Virus record (IMG/VR): IMGVR_UViG_3300027759_004177
Location: 292,866 to 356,865 of that record
Strand: one strand, 5' to 3'
DNA length: 64,000 nt
Source: a virus
Shown here in pieces: positions 20,023-29,383 of this stretch. The position numbers were made by a program, and so were the translations under genes. Under the pieces are notes generated by a model. That model searched no databases. It worked only from the letters and a program-made list of their open reading frames with translations, and was not told where the DNA came from. The first letter of the stretch is position 1. Each line of letters begins with the position of its first letter.

Positions 20023-20899
20023 CGTTGCAGACTTAGACTGCATCTATCTAACATATGACGAACCAAACAAAGAAACAAACTGGATCCGGATACAAAACAT
20101 GGTCCCGTGGGCCAAAAGAGTAGACGGAGTTAAAGGCAGTGACGCAGCTCACAAAGCGGCTGCAGACGCTAGCGACACAGACCGTTTTATTCTTATTGAT
20201 GGTGACAACGTTCCAGATCCTGAATTTTTCAATTTACAACTGGCCCTTGACAAAACCAATGACTCTTGCGTTTTTCGTTGGAGGGCTCGCAATGCCGTTA
20301 ACGGACTGATGTATGGCAATGGTGGTATGAGTTCGTGGACTCGAGAGTTTAGCTATGCTATGCGTACACACGAAGCAACAGACGGCTCTGCAGAGAATGA
20401 TGTAGAGTTTTGTTTTTATCCCAACTACTGGGCTATGAATGATTGCTACTCAACCACGTATCCCAATGCAACACCTTATCAAGCATGGCGAGCCGGCTTC
20501 CGAGAAGGCGTTAAGATGGCCCTGGATCGTGGAGCAAAGATTTCCATGCAAGAATTTGAAAGTCGTGTTAATACTCGTAACTATGACAACTTATGCATCT
20601 GGCAAAGTGTGGGTAGCGATGCAGAGCACGGTTTTTGGGCCATATACGGTGCCAGACTTGGTACATATATGATGATGTTGGAGGGCTGGGATCATCGACA
20701 GGTACAGGACTTTGATGTGTTGGCAATGTTGTGGAGAAACTTTGAACAAGATGGCCCAGACCAATGTCGTAGCGTAGGAGATATCTTACGCACACGACTA
20801 GGCTTGCCTATTGTGGACATGGATCCTGAAGAAAGCCGATTCTTCAAACATCATTATAAATCAATGTTTAAAAATCAAGGTCCCATGGTCAGAGAATGA
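20000..20899 (+). CDS. Putative glycosyltransferase (GT-A-like, DGD motif)
   Basis: 299 residues. 'DRFILIDGDNVPDPEFF' gives a D67-G-D69 motif after a hydrophobic strand, as in GT-A glycosyltransferases. Downstream 'NAVNGLMYGNGGMSSW' and 'PYQAWRAGFREGVKMAL' are clearly shared with the C-terminal domain of the 610-residue protein at 39064 ('NPVNGLEYGHQG', 'WMTWRTAFREVVKL'), so the two are one family in this phage. This copy keeps the acidic DxD; the other does not. It overlaps the upstream gene by 23 bases and its stop overlaps the next start as ATGA. The donor sugar is unknown. Confidence 0.6.
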   Translation: MTEKQLIDVADLDCIYLTYDEPNKETNWIRIQNMVPWAKRVDGVKGSDAAHKAAADASDTDRFILIDGDNVPDPEFFNLQLALDKTNDSCVFRWRARNAVNGLMYGNGGMSSWTREFSYAMRTHEATDGSAENDVEFCFYPNYWAMNDCYSTTYPNATPYQAWRAGFREGVKMALDRGAKISMQEFESRVNTRNYDNLCIWQSVGSDAEHGFWAIYGARLGTYMMMLEGWDHRQVQDFDVLAMLWRNFEQDGPDQCRSVGDILRTRLGLPIVDMDPEESRFFKHHYKSMFKNQGPMVRE

Positions 20900-21615
20900 A
20901 TATCTTAGTCAATGGAACTTCTATCAGTCGCGGCGAAAATTCGTGGCCATATTTTTTACAATCGCAGATGAATTGTTCTTTGATTAATCTAGCTCAGGCT
21001 GGTAGTGGCAACACGTACATACATGAAGCAACAGTAGCAGAACTCAGCGAAAGATCCTACAACCTCGTGTTAATACAATGGACATACGCAGATCGTTTTG
21101 ATTTCAGAGTTAAAGATATCAGCAAGTTCGGCGACACAACATATACAACCAACTTTCAATCCCGGCAGAACGATTGGCCTAGCAAACAAATACATCCTGT
21201 AAATGATCAAGACTACGTACAACCGGATTGGATATTTGGATGTGGGTATCTAAACGAACGCCAGGATAACAGCCTTGGCAGGGTATTTAAACCTTTATAC
21301 CAGCACGTTGGAGCAAATGAACATGTATTTTCAACTTTAATAAAAATTATATCATTGCAAAGCACACTCAAGGCCTTGGGTATTCCTTACTTGTTTACAG
21401 AATACCGCCCAATGACTCGACTAAGTCGATTCGATCAGCTTTACAAATTAATTGATTGGAATAACTTTTATTCGGGCAAACATTTATTTACTATTGCCAA
21501 AGAACATGATGCACTGGATGATACTTTACACCCATCCACGGAATGTCAGCAACTATATGCCGTTGACTTACATAACGATTTAGTTAAACGGGGATATATC
21601 AATGCAAGATCTTAG
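20896..21615 (+). CDS. SGNH/GDSL hydrolase-like protein
   Basis: 239 residues. The SGNH blocks are visible: block I 'NGTSIS' (nucleophile Ser candidate near residue 8), block II Gly in 'AGSGNT', block III-like 'IQWTYADR', and block V 'DDTLHPS' near the C-terminus supplying Asp/His. Family members hydrolyse or transfer acyl groups, often on carbohydrates. It is the first of five SGNH-type proteins in this operon (others at 24456, 32934, 33801 and 34420), and shares the 'QWT' signature with the one at 34420. It is translationally coupled to the upstream glycosyltransferase through ATGA. Confidence 0.65.
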   Translation: MNILVNGTSISRGENSWPYFLQSQMNCSLINLAQAGSGNTYIHEATVAELSERSYNLVLIQWTYADRFDFRVKDISKFGDTTYTTNFQSRQNDWPSKQIHPVNDQDYVQPDWIFGCGYLNERQDNSLGRVFKPLYQHVGANEHVFSTLIKIISLQSTLKALGIPYLFTEYRPMTRLSRFDQLYKLIDWNNFYSGKHLFTIAKEHDALDDTLHPSTECQQLYAVDLHNDLVKRGYINARS

Positions 21616-22594
21616 CCCAAACAATCCAGCAGGTTGTCAAGATCGATTCATCTTTGATTTGAACGACAACAGAATCTGGAACATCAACGGGTTTATTAAA
21701 TTTTTAGTTGATAATCAAGGTCGAGTCATTGACATAGAGATACCCGAGGGTGTGGCGTTAGACAGCATAGGCATTTACGATTTGTTAGATTTGTTCTCAT
21801 TTAAATCGGTCACTATACGCAGTTTTAATCTAGTGCAACAATCACATCCTGTATACAAATTAAATTTTCATCCGTTGGCATTTAAATACTTTATTGTATC
21901 TCCTAATACAGATTACAGCCAATATCATGGTTGGTCTGGAAAATATATGTTTGGGGCATTTTATAATAGACCAACTTGGTCACGAATTGGCCTAGCCGCA
22001 TATTTACACACCAATCACAGTGACAAGACTCTGTTGAATTTCCGTTACGACCCTGACAATACAGACATTAGAAACACATTTGAACTAGACCAACTATTTC
22101 AAATTGACCCTAAATCCTTGGAATATTTTGGTCATCTAATACCTGCGTTGCCATTACGAGTGGAGCCCGTGGATGGGTACACCATCGGAGTCAGCACCAA
22201 AGAGCATACTGACCAACTTAGTGAATTTTATACTGACTTCTTAATTGACATTGTAAGCGAAACATTTGTACGTGGCAGATGTTTTTATCCTACAGAAAAA
22301 ACTGTTAGACCCATGCTGATGAAAAAGCCTTTTATACATATGGGACCCAAATGTTTTTTAATACATTTACGTCAAATGGGATTTCGAACGTTTGGTGATT
22401 TTTGGTCCGAGGACTATGATGGATACGGTATGGATCAGCGGTATAAGTATATACTCAAATTAATTGACACGCTGGCAGCCAAGTCCAAACAAGAACTACA
22501 AGACATGTATGCCCGTATGCAACCAATTTTAGAGCACAATTATCAATTGTTACTGACAAAACAATTTACACGAGAAATTACCTATGTTGAATAG
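21602..22594 (+). CDS. Putative glycosyltransferase, GT10/exostosin-like C-terminus (copy 1)
   Basis: 330 residues. The C-terminal 110 carry 'SETFVRGRCFYPTEKTVRPM', then 'KPFIHMGPKCFLIHLRQMGF', 'TFGDFWSEDYDGYG' and 'MQPILEHNYQLL'. The pattern 'TEK-x-x-R/K-P ... G-F-x-T-F' resembles the nucleotide-sugar-binding half of GT10 fucosyltransferase- or exostosin-like enzymes. The same block appears in the next gene and in the minus-strand gene at 37887, so the phage has three copies. The N-terminal half differs more between copies and probably binds the acceptor. Neighbouring overlaps are 14 and 11 bases. Specificity unknown. Confidence 0.55.
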   Translation: MQDLSPNNPAGCQDRFIFDLNDNRIWNINGFIKFLVDNQGRVIDIEIPEGVALDSIGIYDLLDLFSFKSVTIRSFNLVQQSHPVYKLNFHPLAFKYFIVSPNTDYSQYHGWSGKYMFGAFYNRPTWSRIGLAAYLHTNHSDKTLLNFRYDPDNTDIRNTFELDQLFQIDPKSLEYFGHLIPALPLRVEPVDGYTIGVSTKEHTDQLSEFYTDFLIDIVSETFVRGRCFYPTEKTVRPMLMKKPFIHMGPKCFLIHLRQMGFRTFGDFWSEDYDGYGMDQRYKYILKLIDTLAAKSKQELQDMYARMQPILEHNYQLLLTKQFTREITYVE

Positions 22595-23630
22595 CGAATA
22601 CCATGTTGGTATCAACGACAACAAGTTTTGGCGTAAAGACTTGTTAGTTATGCACCTGTACGATTGCTTAAACACCAACCAACAGCCAGCCCTGCGGGTA
22701 ACTCCAGAAGGTTCAAGCCTTGCAGGCTGTGGTTTATATAGGTACTTGGATGCGTTTTGCAAACATACTGGATACGATAAAAAGAACATCAGCATACGCA
22801 CAGGCAACATGATCGAACAACACCCTGAGTACACAATTATAAAAGATGCCACCGCTTGGTTCGAAGTTCCTATTATGCAACAATGGGCACAAAAAAATCC
22901 GATCAACACAGGCACTATGCCTAGATTACACTTTGGACACTTTGTTGGAAAAAGCAATTGGAATAGATTGTGGATTGGTGCTGTGTTGCACAGTAAATAC
23001 AATGATAAGTTATTTCAAACATATAACACCGGCATTGGTACACACTATCTTACTAAGAATGACGGCCTTTGTGATTTTGTGGGCTTAGAAGATCTGGTCA
23101 AAATGGAATGTGATCAAATTGATGTGGCTGTCGAATTTTTAAAGTCTTGTCCAAAGTTTATACCTGAGGACATAGAAGCAATTAAAAATATGTCAACTTA
23201 CATCAAACAAGACGATTACTACCCTATACAATTACCAGCCAATCTTAACATATTGAAATACTATAACAATATATTTGTGGACATTATCCATGAAACATTT
23301 GTTCGTGATGAAGTATGTTTTGCTACAGAAAAAACTTGGAGAACAATGTTAGCACGTAGGCCTTTTATTACCATGGGAGGCAGAAATCATTTGGCTAATT
23401 TAAAGCGTCTAGGATTCCGTACATTCAATGACATCTGGGATGAAGGTTACGACGAGTATGGTATGCAGTGGCGTGTTAAAGAAATACTAAAACTAATAGA
23501 TACTATCAGTTCTTGGTCAGTGGAAAAGATACAACAGGTCTTACAAGATATGCAACCTATACTAGAACACAACTATCAAACTTTTATGACACTAACACAT
23601 CAAAAAATACAGCGAACATTCAATGACTAA
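22584..23630 (+). CDS. Putative glycosyltransferase, GT10/exostosin-like C-terminus (copy 2)
   Basis: 348 residues, clearly related to the preceding protein: both have a similar opening ('NDNKFWRKDLLVMHLYDCL' here, 'NDNRIWNINGFIKFLVDN' there) and the C-terminal block 'HETFVRDEVCFATEKTWRTM', 'RPFITMGGRNHLANLKRLGF', 'DEGYDEYGMQWRVKEILKLI', 'MQPILEHNYQTF'. Adjacent position and shared architecture indicate tandem duplication followed by divergence. It is followed with an 8-base overlap by the first radical SAM gene. The glycosyltransferase role is inferred from the motif pattern. Confidence 0.55.
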   Translation: MLNSEYHVGINDNKFWRKDLLVMHLYDCLNTNQQPALRVTPEGSSLAGCGLYRYLDAFCKHTGYDKKNISIRTGNMIEQHPEYTIIKDATAWFEVPIMQQWAQKNPINTGTMPRLHFGHFVGKSNWNRLWIGAVLHSKYNDKLFQTYNTGIGTHYLTKNDGLCDFVGLEDLVKMECDQIDVAVEFLKSCPKFIPEDIEAIKNMSTYIKQDDYYPIQLPANLNILKYYNNIFVDIIHETFVRDEVCFATEKTWRTMLARRPFITMGGRNHLANLKRLGFRTFNDIWDEGYDEYGMQWRVKEILKLIDTISSWSVEKIQQVLQDMQPILEHNYQTFMTLTHQKIQRTFND

Positions 23631-24459
23631 ATTCCATTTACCTTTTGTAGAAATGATGGTTACACAATTTTGTAATCTAAGCTGTGTTGGCTGTAGTAAC
23701 TATGCTGACCTAAAACACACAGGTTATGTTCCTTGGGCAGATGGTCGGCGCGAAATAGAATCGTGGCTACCACGCATGACAATTGAAGACTTTGGTATCA
23801 TGGGTGGCGAGCCCCTGATCAATCCCGAACTTAAACAATGGATACGTGGCTTGCGTGAGTTATTACCCACAAGCCCCATACGCTTTAGCACCAATGGCGA
23901 ATTGCTAGATCGACATTTAGATGTGCTAGAAACAGCACACGAAGTGGGCAACTTTGTTTTTAAGATCACTGTACACCAACACAGCGAGCGTGTAGAACGT
24001 GTCATTGCTAAAATCTTCTCAATGTACAAGTGGGAACCTGTGTACGAATATGGCATCTATCGTTACAAAACCACAAACGGATTAAGATTTCAGGTCAATC
24101 GTCCGCTGACATTTATCAAGTATTATAAGAATGATTACGCCAACATGATGCCGTTCAATTCCAATCCTGTGGATAGTTTCAATATTTGTATGCAACAACG
24201 ATGTCCACTCATGTTCAATGGACGTATGTACAAGTGTAGTACACTAGGCGGATTGGAACAAACACTAGATCGTTTTAGTAACACCGACCCTGCATGGGAG
24301 CCATACAAAGGCAAATACATTACACCTACGAGCCCAGATGCAGATATTGCGGCGTTCTTAAACAATTATGGTCGTCCACATCAAGTGTGTACAATGTGTC
24401 CTACCGCCCAGGATGACGAAAGTGTTATTTTACATTATAATAACGTAATAACAAAATGA
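23623..24459 (+). CDS. Radical SAM protein with C-terminal cysteine cluster
   Basis: 278 residues. 'CNLSCVGC' (C17, C21, C24) is a canonical CxxxCxxC motif binding the [4Fe-4S] cluster that cleaves S-adenosylmethionine, and 'MGGEPL' near residue 60 is the SAM amino-group motif. C-terminal cysteines ('CMQQRCPLMF', 'MYKCSTLGG', 'CTMCP') look like a SPASM or twitch-type auxiliary cluster. It is shorter than, and not closely similar to, the five twitch-type proteins downstream. Family members modify peptides, sugars or cofactors. It overlaps the next SGNH gene as ATGA. Confidence 0.8.
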   Translation: MTKFHLPFVEMMVTQFCNLSCVGCSNYADLKHTGYVPWADGRREIESWLPRMTIEDFGIMGGEPLINPELKQWIRGLRELLPTSPIRFSTNGELLDRHLDVLETAHEVGNFVFKITVHQHSERVERVIAKIFSMYKWEPVYEYGIYRYKTTNGLRFQVNRPLTFIKYYKNDYANMMPFNSNPVDSFNICMQQRCPLMFNGRMYKCSTLGGLEQTLDRFSNTDPAWEPYKGKYITPTSPDADIAAFLNNYGRPHQVCTMCPTAQDDESVILHYNNVITK

Positions 24460-25337
24460 CAAGATTCTTTGCCTTCGGGTGCTCCTTTACTAACTCTAAA
24501 AATCCTACTTGGGCTGACATAGTGGCGCACGAGTACAACCATTACCAAAACTGGGGACAGGCTGGTGCAGGTAATAGTTTTATATTCTACAGTCTAATGG
24601 AATGTAACAAGCGTAATCAGATTACTCCGGACGATGTAGTAATGATCATGTGGAGCAGCATTGGTAGAGAAGATCGTTATGTTGGAGGAGAATGGTTGAC
24701 TCCTGGTAGTATATACAATCAACAAGATTATGATGAGAACTTTGTAAAGAAGTTTACAGATCCAACAGGATACTTGTTACGAGATGCAGCACACTTGGCT
24801 GGTGCTAAAGCCATATTAGATAATATTGGGTGTCGGTATTATTTTTTTAGTATTGTTCCGTTTAATGTTCCAGACGATAACGTTTTTAAAATCTTTAGCA
24901 TAGATAATAAAATATTAAATGTTTATGCTGAAGAATTTCGATCTGTGCGTCCCAGTGTATACGAAGTTGTCTTTGATCACGACTGGTACAGCCGGGCCGG
25001 CATTAAACAAGAAGACAAGCTCAAAGAAGAATACGAAATTAAACGTGGCGATGATTGGCCCACATGGGATAAGTTTATAATACAAGACTTCGGCGGTGTA
25101 CCCAAAGATATTAAAGATGAAATAAACAACCAACACGAGTTTACCAACAGATATTTGCGTAGGTATGACACACATCCAACTCCAGCAGAATATTTAGAAT
25201 ATATCACACGAGTAGCACCAGACATAGAAGTATCCTCTGCCACACAAGATTGGGTAGCAACAGTGACTGATAGATTAATCAAACACCAAGACTTAACCAA
25301 ACTTTGGAAACCTAATAGAAAGCCTGCGAGATTCTAA
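24456..25337 (+). CDS. SGNH/GDSL hydrolase-like protein
   Basis: 293 residues. Block I 'FAFGCSFTNSKNP' has the candidate nucleophile Ser in GCSF, block II is 'GQAGAGNSF', block III-like 'VMIMWSS', and block V 'DTHPTPAEYLEYI'. It is larger than the other SGNH members here owing to a charged insertion around residues 170-215. It lies between radical SAM genes, coupled by ATGA upstream and TAATG downstream, so it is presumably made in step with them. Possible acyl-transfer or deacylation step on the product of this cluster (inference). Confidence 0.65.
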   Translation: MTRFFAFGCSFTNSKNPTWADIVAHEYNHYQNWGQAGAGNSFIFYSLMECNKRNQITPDDVVMIMWSSIGREDRYVGGEWLTPGSIYNQQDYDENFVKKFTDPTGYLLRDAAHLAGAKAILDNIGCRYYFFSIVPFNVPDDNVFKIFSIDNKILNVYAEEFRSVRPSVYEVVFDHDWYSRAGIKQEDKLKEEYEIKRGDDWPTWDKFIIQDFGGVPKDIKDEINNQHEFTNRYLRRYDTHPTPAEYLEYITRVAPDIEVSSATQDWVATVTDRLIKHQDLTKLWKPNRKPARF

Positions 25338-26719
25338 TGACCAAATCAACATTTATGACAGCCGCAGAAAAGATGAAGGAACTATTGGGCCCGAGTCTTT
25401 GCCTGGCCAAATGGAAACAGGTTAGCCTGCATCTAGCTACTGGTATGACCAACAGTTGTTACCATCCACCCTTACATGAAATAGATCCTGCACCCTTAAA
25501 AGAAAATCCTGGTGCACTACACAACACAGTACACAAAAAAGATCAACGTGTGATCATGCTCAAGAACGAACGCCCTACGGAATGTAATTATTGCTGGACA
25601 CAAGAGGACATGGGCAATCTCAGTGATCGTCATTACAGATCAGGAGAACCCTGGGCCGCCGACGACTACAATGCAATTAAAGCCAGCACAGGTACGGAAG
25701 ATTGGATACCCAGTTATGTTGAAGTTAATTTTAATCACGTGTGTAATCTCAAGTGTAGCTATTGTAGTCCGCAGTTCTCTAGTACCTGGATGCAAGAAAC
25801 TGACTATTATGGTGCCTATCCCACAAGCACTCCGCATAACGATCCTGCTCACTTCGCTGGTCGTCGCAGGCCTATACCGGTCAGCTACGATAATCCATAT
25901 GTGGATGCATTCTGGGAATGGTGGCCTGAGCTGTATCCGCACCTGAAACATTTCCGTATGACCGGTGGCGAGCCGCTAATGGACAAGAATACTTATAAGG
26001 TATTTGATTATGTGTTGGCACTACCAAATCCAGAACTACACTTGGACGTGACCAGCAACTTTAGTGTTGACGATCGTTTATTTGACAAGTATCTGGGTTA
26101 TGTCAAACAGTTATGTAACACACAGATAGAACACTTTATGCAGTACGTGAGTTTGGATAGTGGTAAACCCAGGCATGCAGAATACATTAGACACGGATTA
26201 AATTTTGCCAGAATGACTGATAATGTAAATCGTTTCTTAACAGGCGTTCCCTACCGTAATAGTCTAACATTTATCATTACCATGAACAATCTAAGTGTGT
26301 TGGGCCTACAGCGACAACTGGAATGGATACTTGATCTCCGAAGCACACATAGTAAAACCTATCAACGTGTTTGGTTTGATACTCCCCTGCTACGTACACC
26401 CACTTGGCAAAGTGTACAAATACTGCCCGAAGTCTACGTTGGTGTGTTAGAACGTGTGGCCGACTGGATGGAACTACAGTTGGAAACAGCAGATAGACCA
26501 TTTCAGGGATTCAAAGACTACGAAGTACAGCGTATGCGCCGTGATATAGATTGGATGAAAGCAGGTCGCAATTTGGATCCAGAATATGTTAAACTGCAAC
26601 GTGCAGATTTTTATCGTTTCTTTAACGAGCACGACAAACGACGCAAAACTGACTTTTTAAAAACTTTTCCAGAAATGACAGAATTTTGGAACGAATGTAA
26701 GTACCATGCCCAGAATTAA
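25337..26719 (+). CDS. Twitch-type radical SAM protein 1
   Basis: 460 residues. An N-terminal Cys/His region ('CLAKWKQVSLHLATGMTNSC', then 'ECNYCWTQED') looks like an auxiliary cluster or metal-binding twitch domain placed before the catalytic domain. 'CNLKCSYC' (about C136-C143) is the radical SAM CxxxCxxC motif, followed by 'SPQFSSTWMQE', a signature shared by all five twitch-type copies here, and 'MTGGEPLM' near residue 210. It pairs most closely with the next gene (same N-terminal layout). Substrate unknown; a peptide, sugar or lipid-linked intermediate made by neighbouring enzymes is plausible. Confidence 0.82.
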   Translation: MTKSTFMTAAEKMKELLGPSLCLAKWKQVSLHLATGMTNSCYHPPLHEIDPAPLKENPGALHNTVHKKDQRVIMLKNERPTECNYCWTQEDMGNLSDRHYRSGEPWAADDYNAIKASTGTEDWIPSYVEVNFNHVCNLKCSYCSPQFSSTWMQETDYYGAYPTSTPHNDPAHFAGRRRPIPVSYDNPYVDAFWEWWPELYPHLKHFRMTGGEPLMDKNTYKVFDYVLALPNPELHLDVTSNFSVDDRLFDKYLGYVKQLCNTQIEHFMQYVSLDSGKPRHAEYIRHGLNFARMTDNVNRFLTGVPYRNSLTFIITMNNLSVLGLQRQLEWILDLRSTHSKTYQRVWFDTPLLRTPTWQSVQILPEVYVGVLERVADWMELQLETADRPFQGFKDYEVQRMRRDIDWMKAGRNLDPEYVKLQRADFYRFFNEHDKRRKTDFLKTFPEMTEFWNECKYHAQN

Positions 26720-28055
26720 CAACGAAACTGATTTAGAGTACAAACGCAGAGTGATTGACATCAAGTCAGACAGCTTCTGTGCGGCCAAGTGGTACAATGC
26801 CACCATATGGCTAGGCTCGGGGCAAACCACCAGTTGTCATCATCCCCTGCCGCATCAAGTCAGTGTAGCTGAAGTAGAAGCGAACCCCAAAGCCTTACAC
26901 AACACCCCAAAGAAAAAAGCCGAACGTGCTCAAATGCAACGAGGAGAACGTCCCAGCGGTTGCGAATACTGCTGGAAAATAGAAGACATCGGTCGCGACA
27001 ACATTAGCGATCGTGTTTACAAAACAGTCATATATGATGACAAGGATTTGGATTATGCTTTTCAAACTCCAGCAAATGAAGATGTGGATTTACAAACACT
27101 TGAAATTGCCTTTGACCGCACCTGCCAGTTCGCTTGCTCTTATTGCAACCCGGCGTTTAGTAGCACTTGGGTCAAGGACATTAGGAATAATGGTGCTTAT
27201 ACCAATCTTGTCAGCGATGGCCGCAATCACTTTACTCACGCTCATGACGGCAGTCAGCTATACCGGTTTGGAGAAACGAATCCGTATGTTGAAGCCTTCC
27301 ACAAATGGTGGGAAACAGACTTACATAGAACGTTGAAAGAGTTACGTATCACTGGGGGCGAGCCATTGATGAGTGCAGAAACTTGGAAGTTGATTGATTG
27401 GTTTAAAACTAACAAAGGCAAAAGTTTTACACGTCTTGCTATCAACAGTAACTTAGGCACTGAAGTAGACATTGATCGTTTACTTGCCGCCATTGATGGT
27501 GTAGAAGTTGACCTATATACCAGCAATGAATCAATAGGCTTGCAGGCCGAATACATTAGAGATGGTCTTGTGTTTGACGACTGGGCTAACAATGTAGAAC
27601 GTTTGCTAGATTCGGGTAAGTTTCGTGGCCTGCATGTCATGTGTACTATTAATGCATTGTGCTTGGATACACTAGACAGCTTTCTTGAAATGGTATATAA
27701 CTGGAAACTTGAGTACGGCACGGATGCCATTAACTTCTCGCTGAATATATTACGTTTTCCAAGTTTTCAAAGTCCTCTGGTATTGCCAGACAACATACGA
27801 ACACAATACAGAACACAATTAAGTGACTTCTATAAAACACACAAAGACACTGGGGTGCTACATGGTTTTGAGATTGATCAATTAAAACGCCTGATTGATT
27901 ATCTTGATGTTGTTATAACTCCACACACGGGTGCCATGGAACAATCTATCTTACAACACGATTTTAAAAACTTCTTCTCACAATACGATCAACGTCGTGG
28001 TAAGAATTTTGTAGAGACGTTTCCTAATTTAACAGAATGGTATAATACACTATGA
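26706..28055 (+). CDS. Twitch-type radical SAM protein 2
   Basis: 449 residues. The N-terminal region has 'FCAAKWYNATIWLGSGQTTS' followed by 'CHHPLPHQ' and 'GCEYCWKIED', matching the auxiliary site of the preceding copy. The catalytic motif is 'CQFACSYC' near residue 139, followed by 'NPAFSSTWVKD' and 'ITGGEPLM' near 217. The C-terminus 'RRGKNFVETFPNLTEWYN' matches the first copy's 'RRKTDFLKTFPEMTEFWN', confirming duplication. It overlaps the upstream gene by 14 bases and the downstream one as ATGA. Confidence 0.82.
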   Translation: MPRINNETDLEYKRRVIDIKSDSFCAAKWYNATIWLGSGQTTSCHHPLPHQVSVAEVEANPKALHNTPKKKAERAQMQRGERPSGCEYCWKIEDIGRDNISDRVYKTVIYDDKDLDYAFQTPANEDVDLQTLEIAFDRTCQFACSYCNPAFSSTWVKDIRNNGAYTNLVSDGRNHFTHAHDGSQLYRFGETNPYVEAFHKWWETDLHRTLKELRITGGEPLMSAETWKLIDWFKTNKGKSFTRLAINSNLGTEVDIDRLLAAIDGVEVDLYTSNESIGLQAEYIRDGLVFDDWANNVERLLDSGKFRGLHVMCTINALCLDTLDSFLEMVYNWKLEYGTDAINFSLNILRFPSFQSPLVLPDNIRTQYRTQLSDFYKTHKDTGVLHGFEIDQLKRLIDYLDVVITPHTGAMEQSILQHDFKNFFSQYDQRRGKNFVETFPNLTEWYNTL

Positions 28056-29383
28056 CCAAAGAATTTTATAACAAGGGTTATGACTATATGGCACGTAAAC
28101 CATATTTTATTGAACTCGAACAGTTGAATGACTCTCAGCAAGACTTATTAATAAAAAGCGAAACATTTTGCATGATGCCTTGGGTACACATGCATGCCTT
28201 CCCAGACGGTCGTGCATATCCTTGCTGTGTGGCAGACTATTGGCATCCTGTGGGGGACCTACGTAAAAGCACTATGGAACAAGTTTGGAATCAAGAACCT
28301 TATCGTAACTTGCGTAAGAATATGGTTAGCGAAACCAAGAGCAAAGAGTGTACCAAGTGCTACGAACAAGAACGCAATGGATTTTTTAGTATGCGTAACG
28401 ATGCCAATCGTAACTACGGACATCATATAGGAGAAGTAAATGAAACCAAAGAAGATGGAACCAATCCTAAGTTCAAAATACGTTATTGGGACGTTCGTTT
28501 TAGTAACCTTTGTAACTTCCGTTGTCGCAGCTGTGGGCCTATTTTTAGCAGTAATTGGTATCAAGATCACGTAAAAATGTACGGCAAGAAACCTGATGTG
28601 TTAGGCCGTGACATGGCTGTGATTGAATATACCACAGGCAACGAAGATGACATGATTGCACAAATGATGCCACACGTTCCACACCTGGAGCAGGTATACT
28701 TTGCCGGTGGCGAGCCCTTGATCATGAAAGAACATTATTACTTGCTTGAGAAGTTGATTGAAGCAGGTAAAACTGATGTGCGTATCCAATATAACACAAA
28801 CTTTAGTGAACTGGCATTTAAGGACAAGCACGTATTTGAATATTGGCGACATTTTAAAAATGTCAGTGTAGGTGCCAGTTTAGATGCCAGCGGAGCTAGA
28901 GCGGAGCTGATGCGTAAAGGAACAGATTGGACACAGGCAGTAGATAATCGTCGTCGCATGATAGCAGAAGTGCCACATGTGGATTTTTACATTAGTGCCA
29001 CAGTTAGTTCAATGAACGTGTTGCATGTATTAGACTTTCATAGAGAATGGACCGAGCTTGGATTGATCAAAGCCAAGGACTTTAATGTAAACATTTGCCA
29101 AAGCCCGGAATGGTATCGAGTAGATATCTTTCCAGAACAGTTTAAACAGGATGTTATTGTGCCCGCCTACGAGCAACACATTGAGTGGTTAACACCGCAA
29201 GACAATCTTAAACGTGCTACCAATGGATTTCGTAGCACTCTCAAATTCATGAACAGCACAGATCAAAGTCATTTGTGGCCACGCTTTGTTGAGGAGTGTG
29301 CCAAACTAGACGCTGTACGTCGAGAAGATTTTTGGGCAACATTCCCTGAATTAGCCAGCTTACGAGATTATGAACCTACCTAA
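28052..29383 (+). CDS. Twitch-type radical SAM protein 3
   Basis: 443 residues. The N-terminal auxiliary region is of a second type: 'FCMMPWVHMHAFPDGRAYPC' followed by 'C', then 'GDLRKSTMEQVWNQEPYRNL' and 'KECTKCYEQE', closely resembling a SPASM/twitch cluster-binding domain that is normally C-terminal in radical SAM maturases. The radical SAM motif 'CNFRCRSC' lies near residue 154, followed by 'GPIFSSNWYQD' and 'FAGGEPLI'. A swap of auxiliary domain to the N-terminus is typical of this phage group. The substrate is unknown. Confidence 0.82.
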   Translation: MTKEFYNKGYDYMARKPYFIELEQLNDSQQDLLIKSETFCMMPWVHMHAFPDGRAYPCCVADYWHPVGDLRKSTMEQVWNQEPYRNLRKNMVSETKSKECTKCYEQERNGFFSMRNDANRNYGHHIGEVNETKEDGTNPKFKIRYWDVRFSNLCNFRCRSCGPIFSSNWYQDHVKMYGKKPDVLGRDMAVIEYTTGNEDDMIAQMMPHVPHLEQVYFAGGEPLIMKEHYYLLEKLIEAGKTDVRIQYNTNFSELAFKDKHVFEYWRHFKNVSVGASLDASGARAELMRKGTDWTQAVDNRRRMIAEVPHVDFYISATVSSMNVLHVLDFHREWTELGLIKAKDFNVNICQSPEWYRVDIFPEQFKQDVIVPAYEQHIEWLTPQDNLKRATNGFRSTLKFMNSTDQSHLWPRFVEECAKLDAVRREDFWATFPELASLRDYEPT

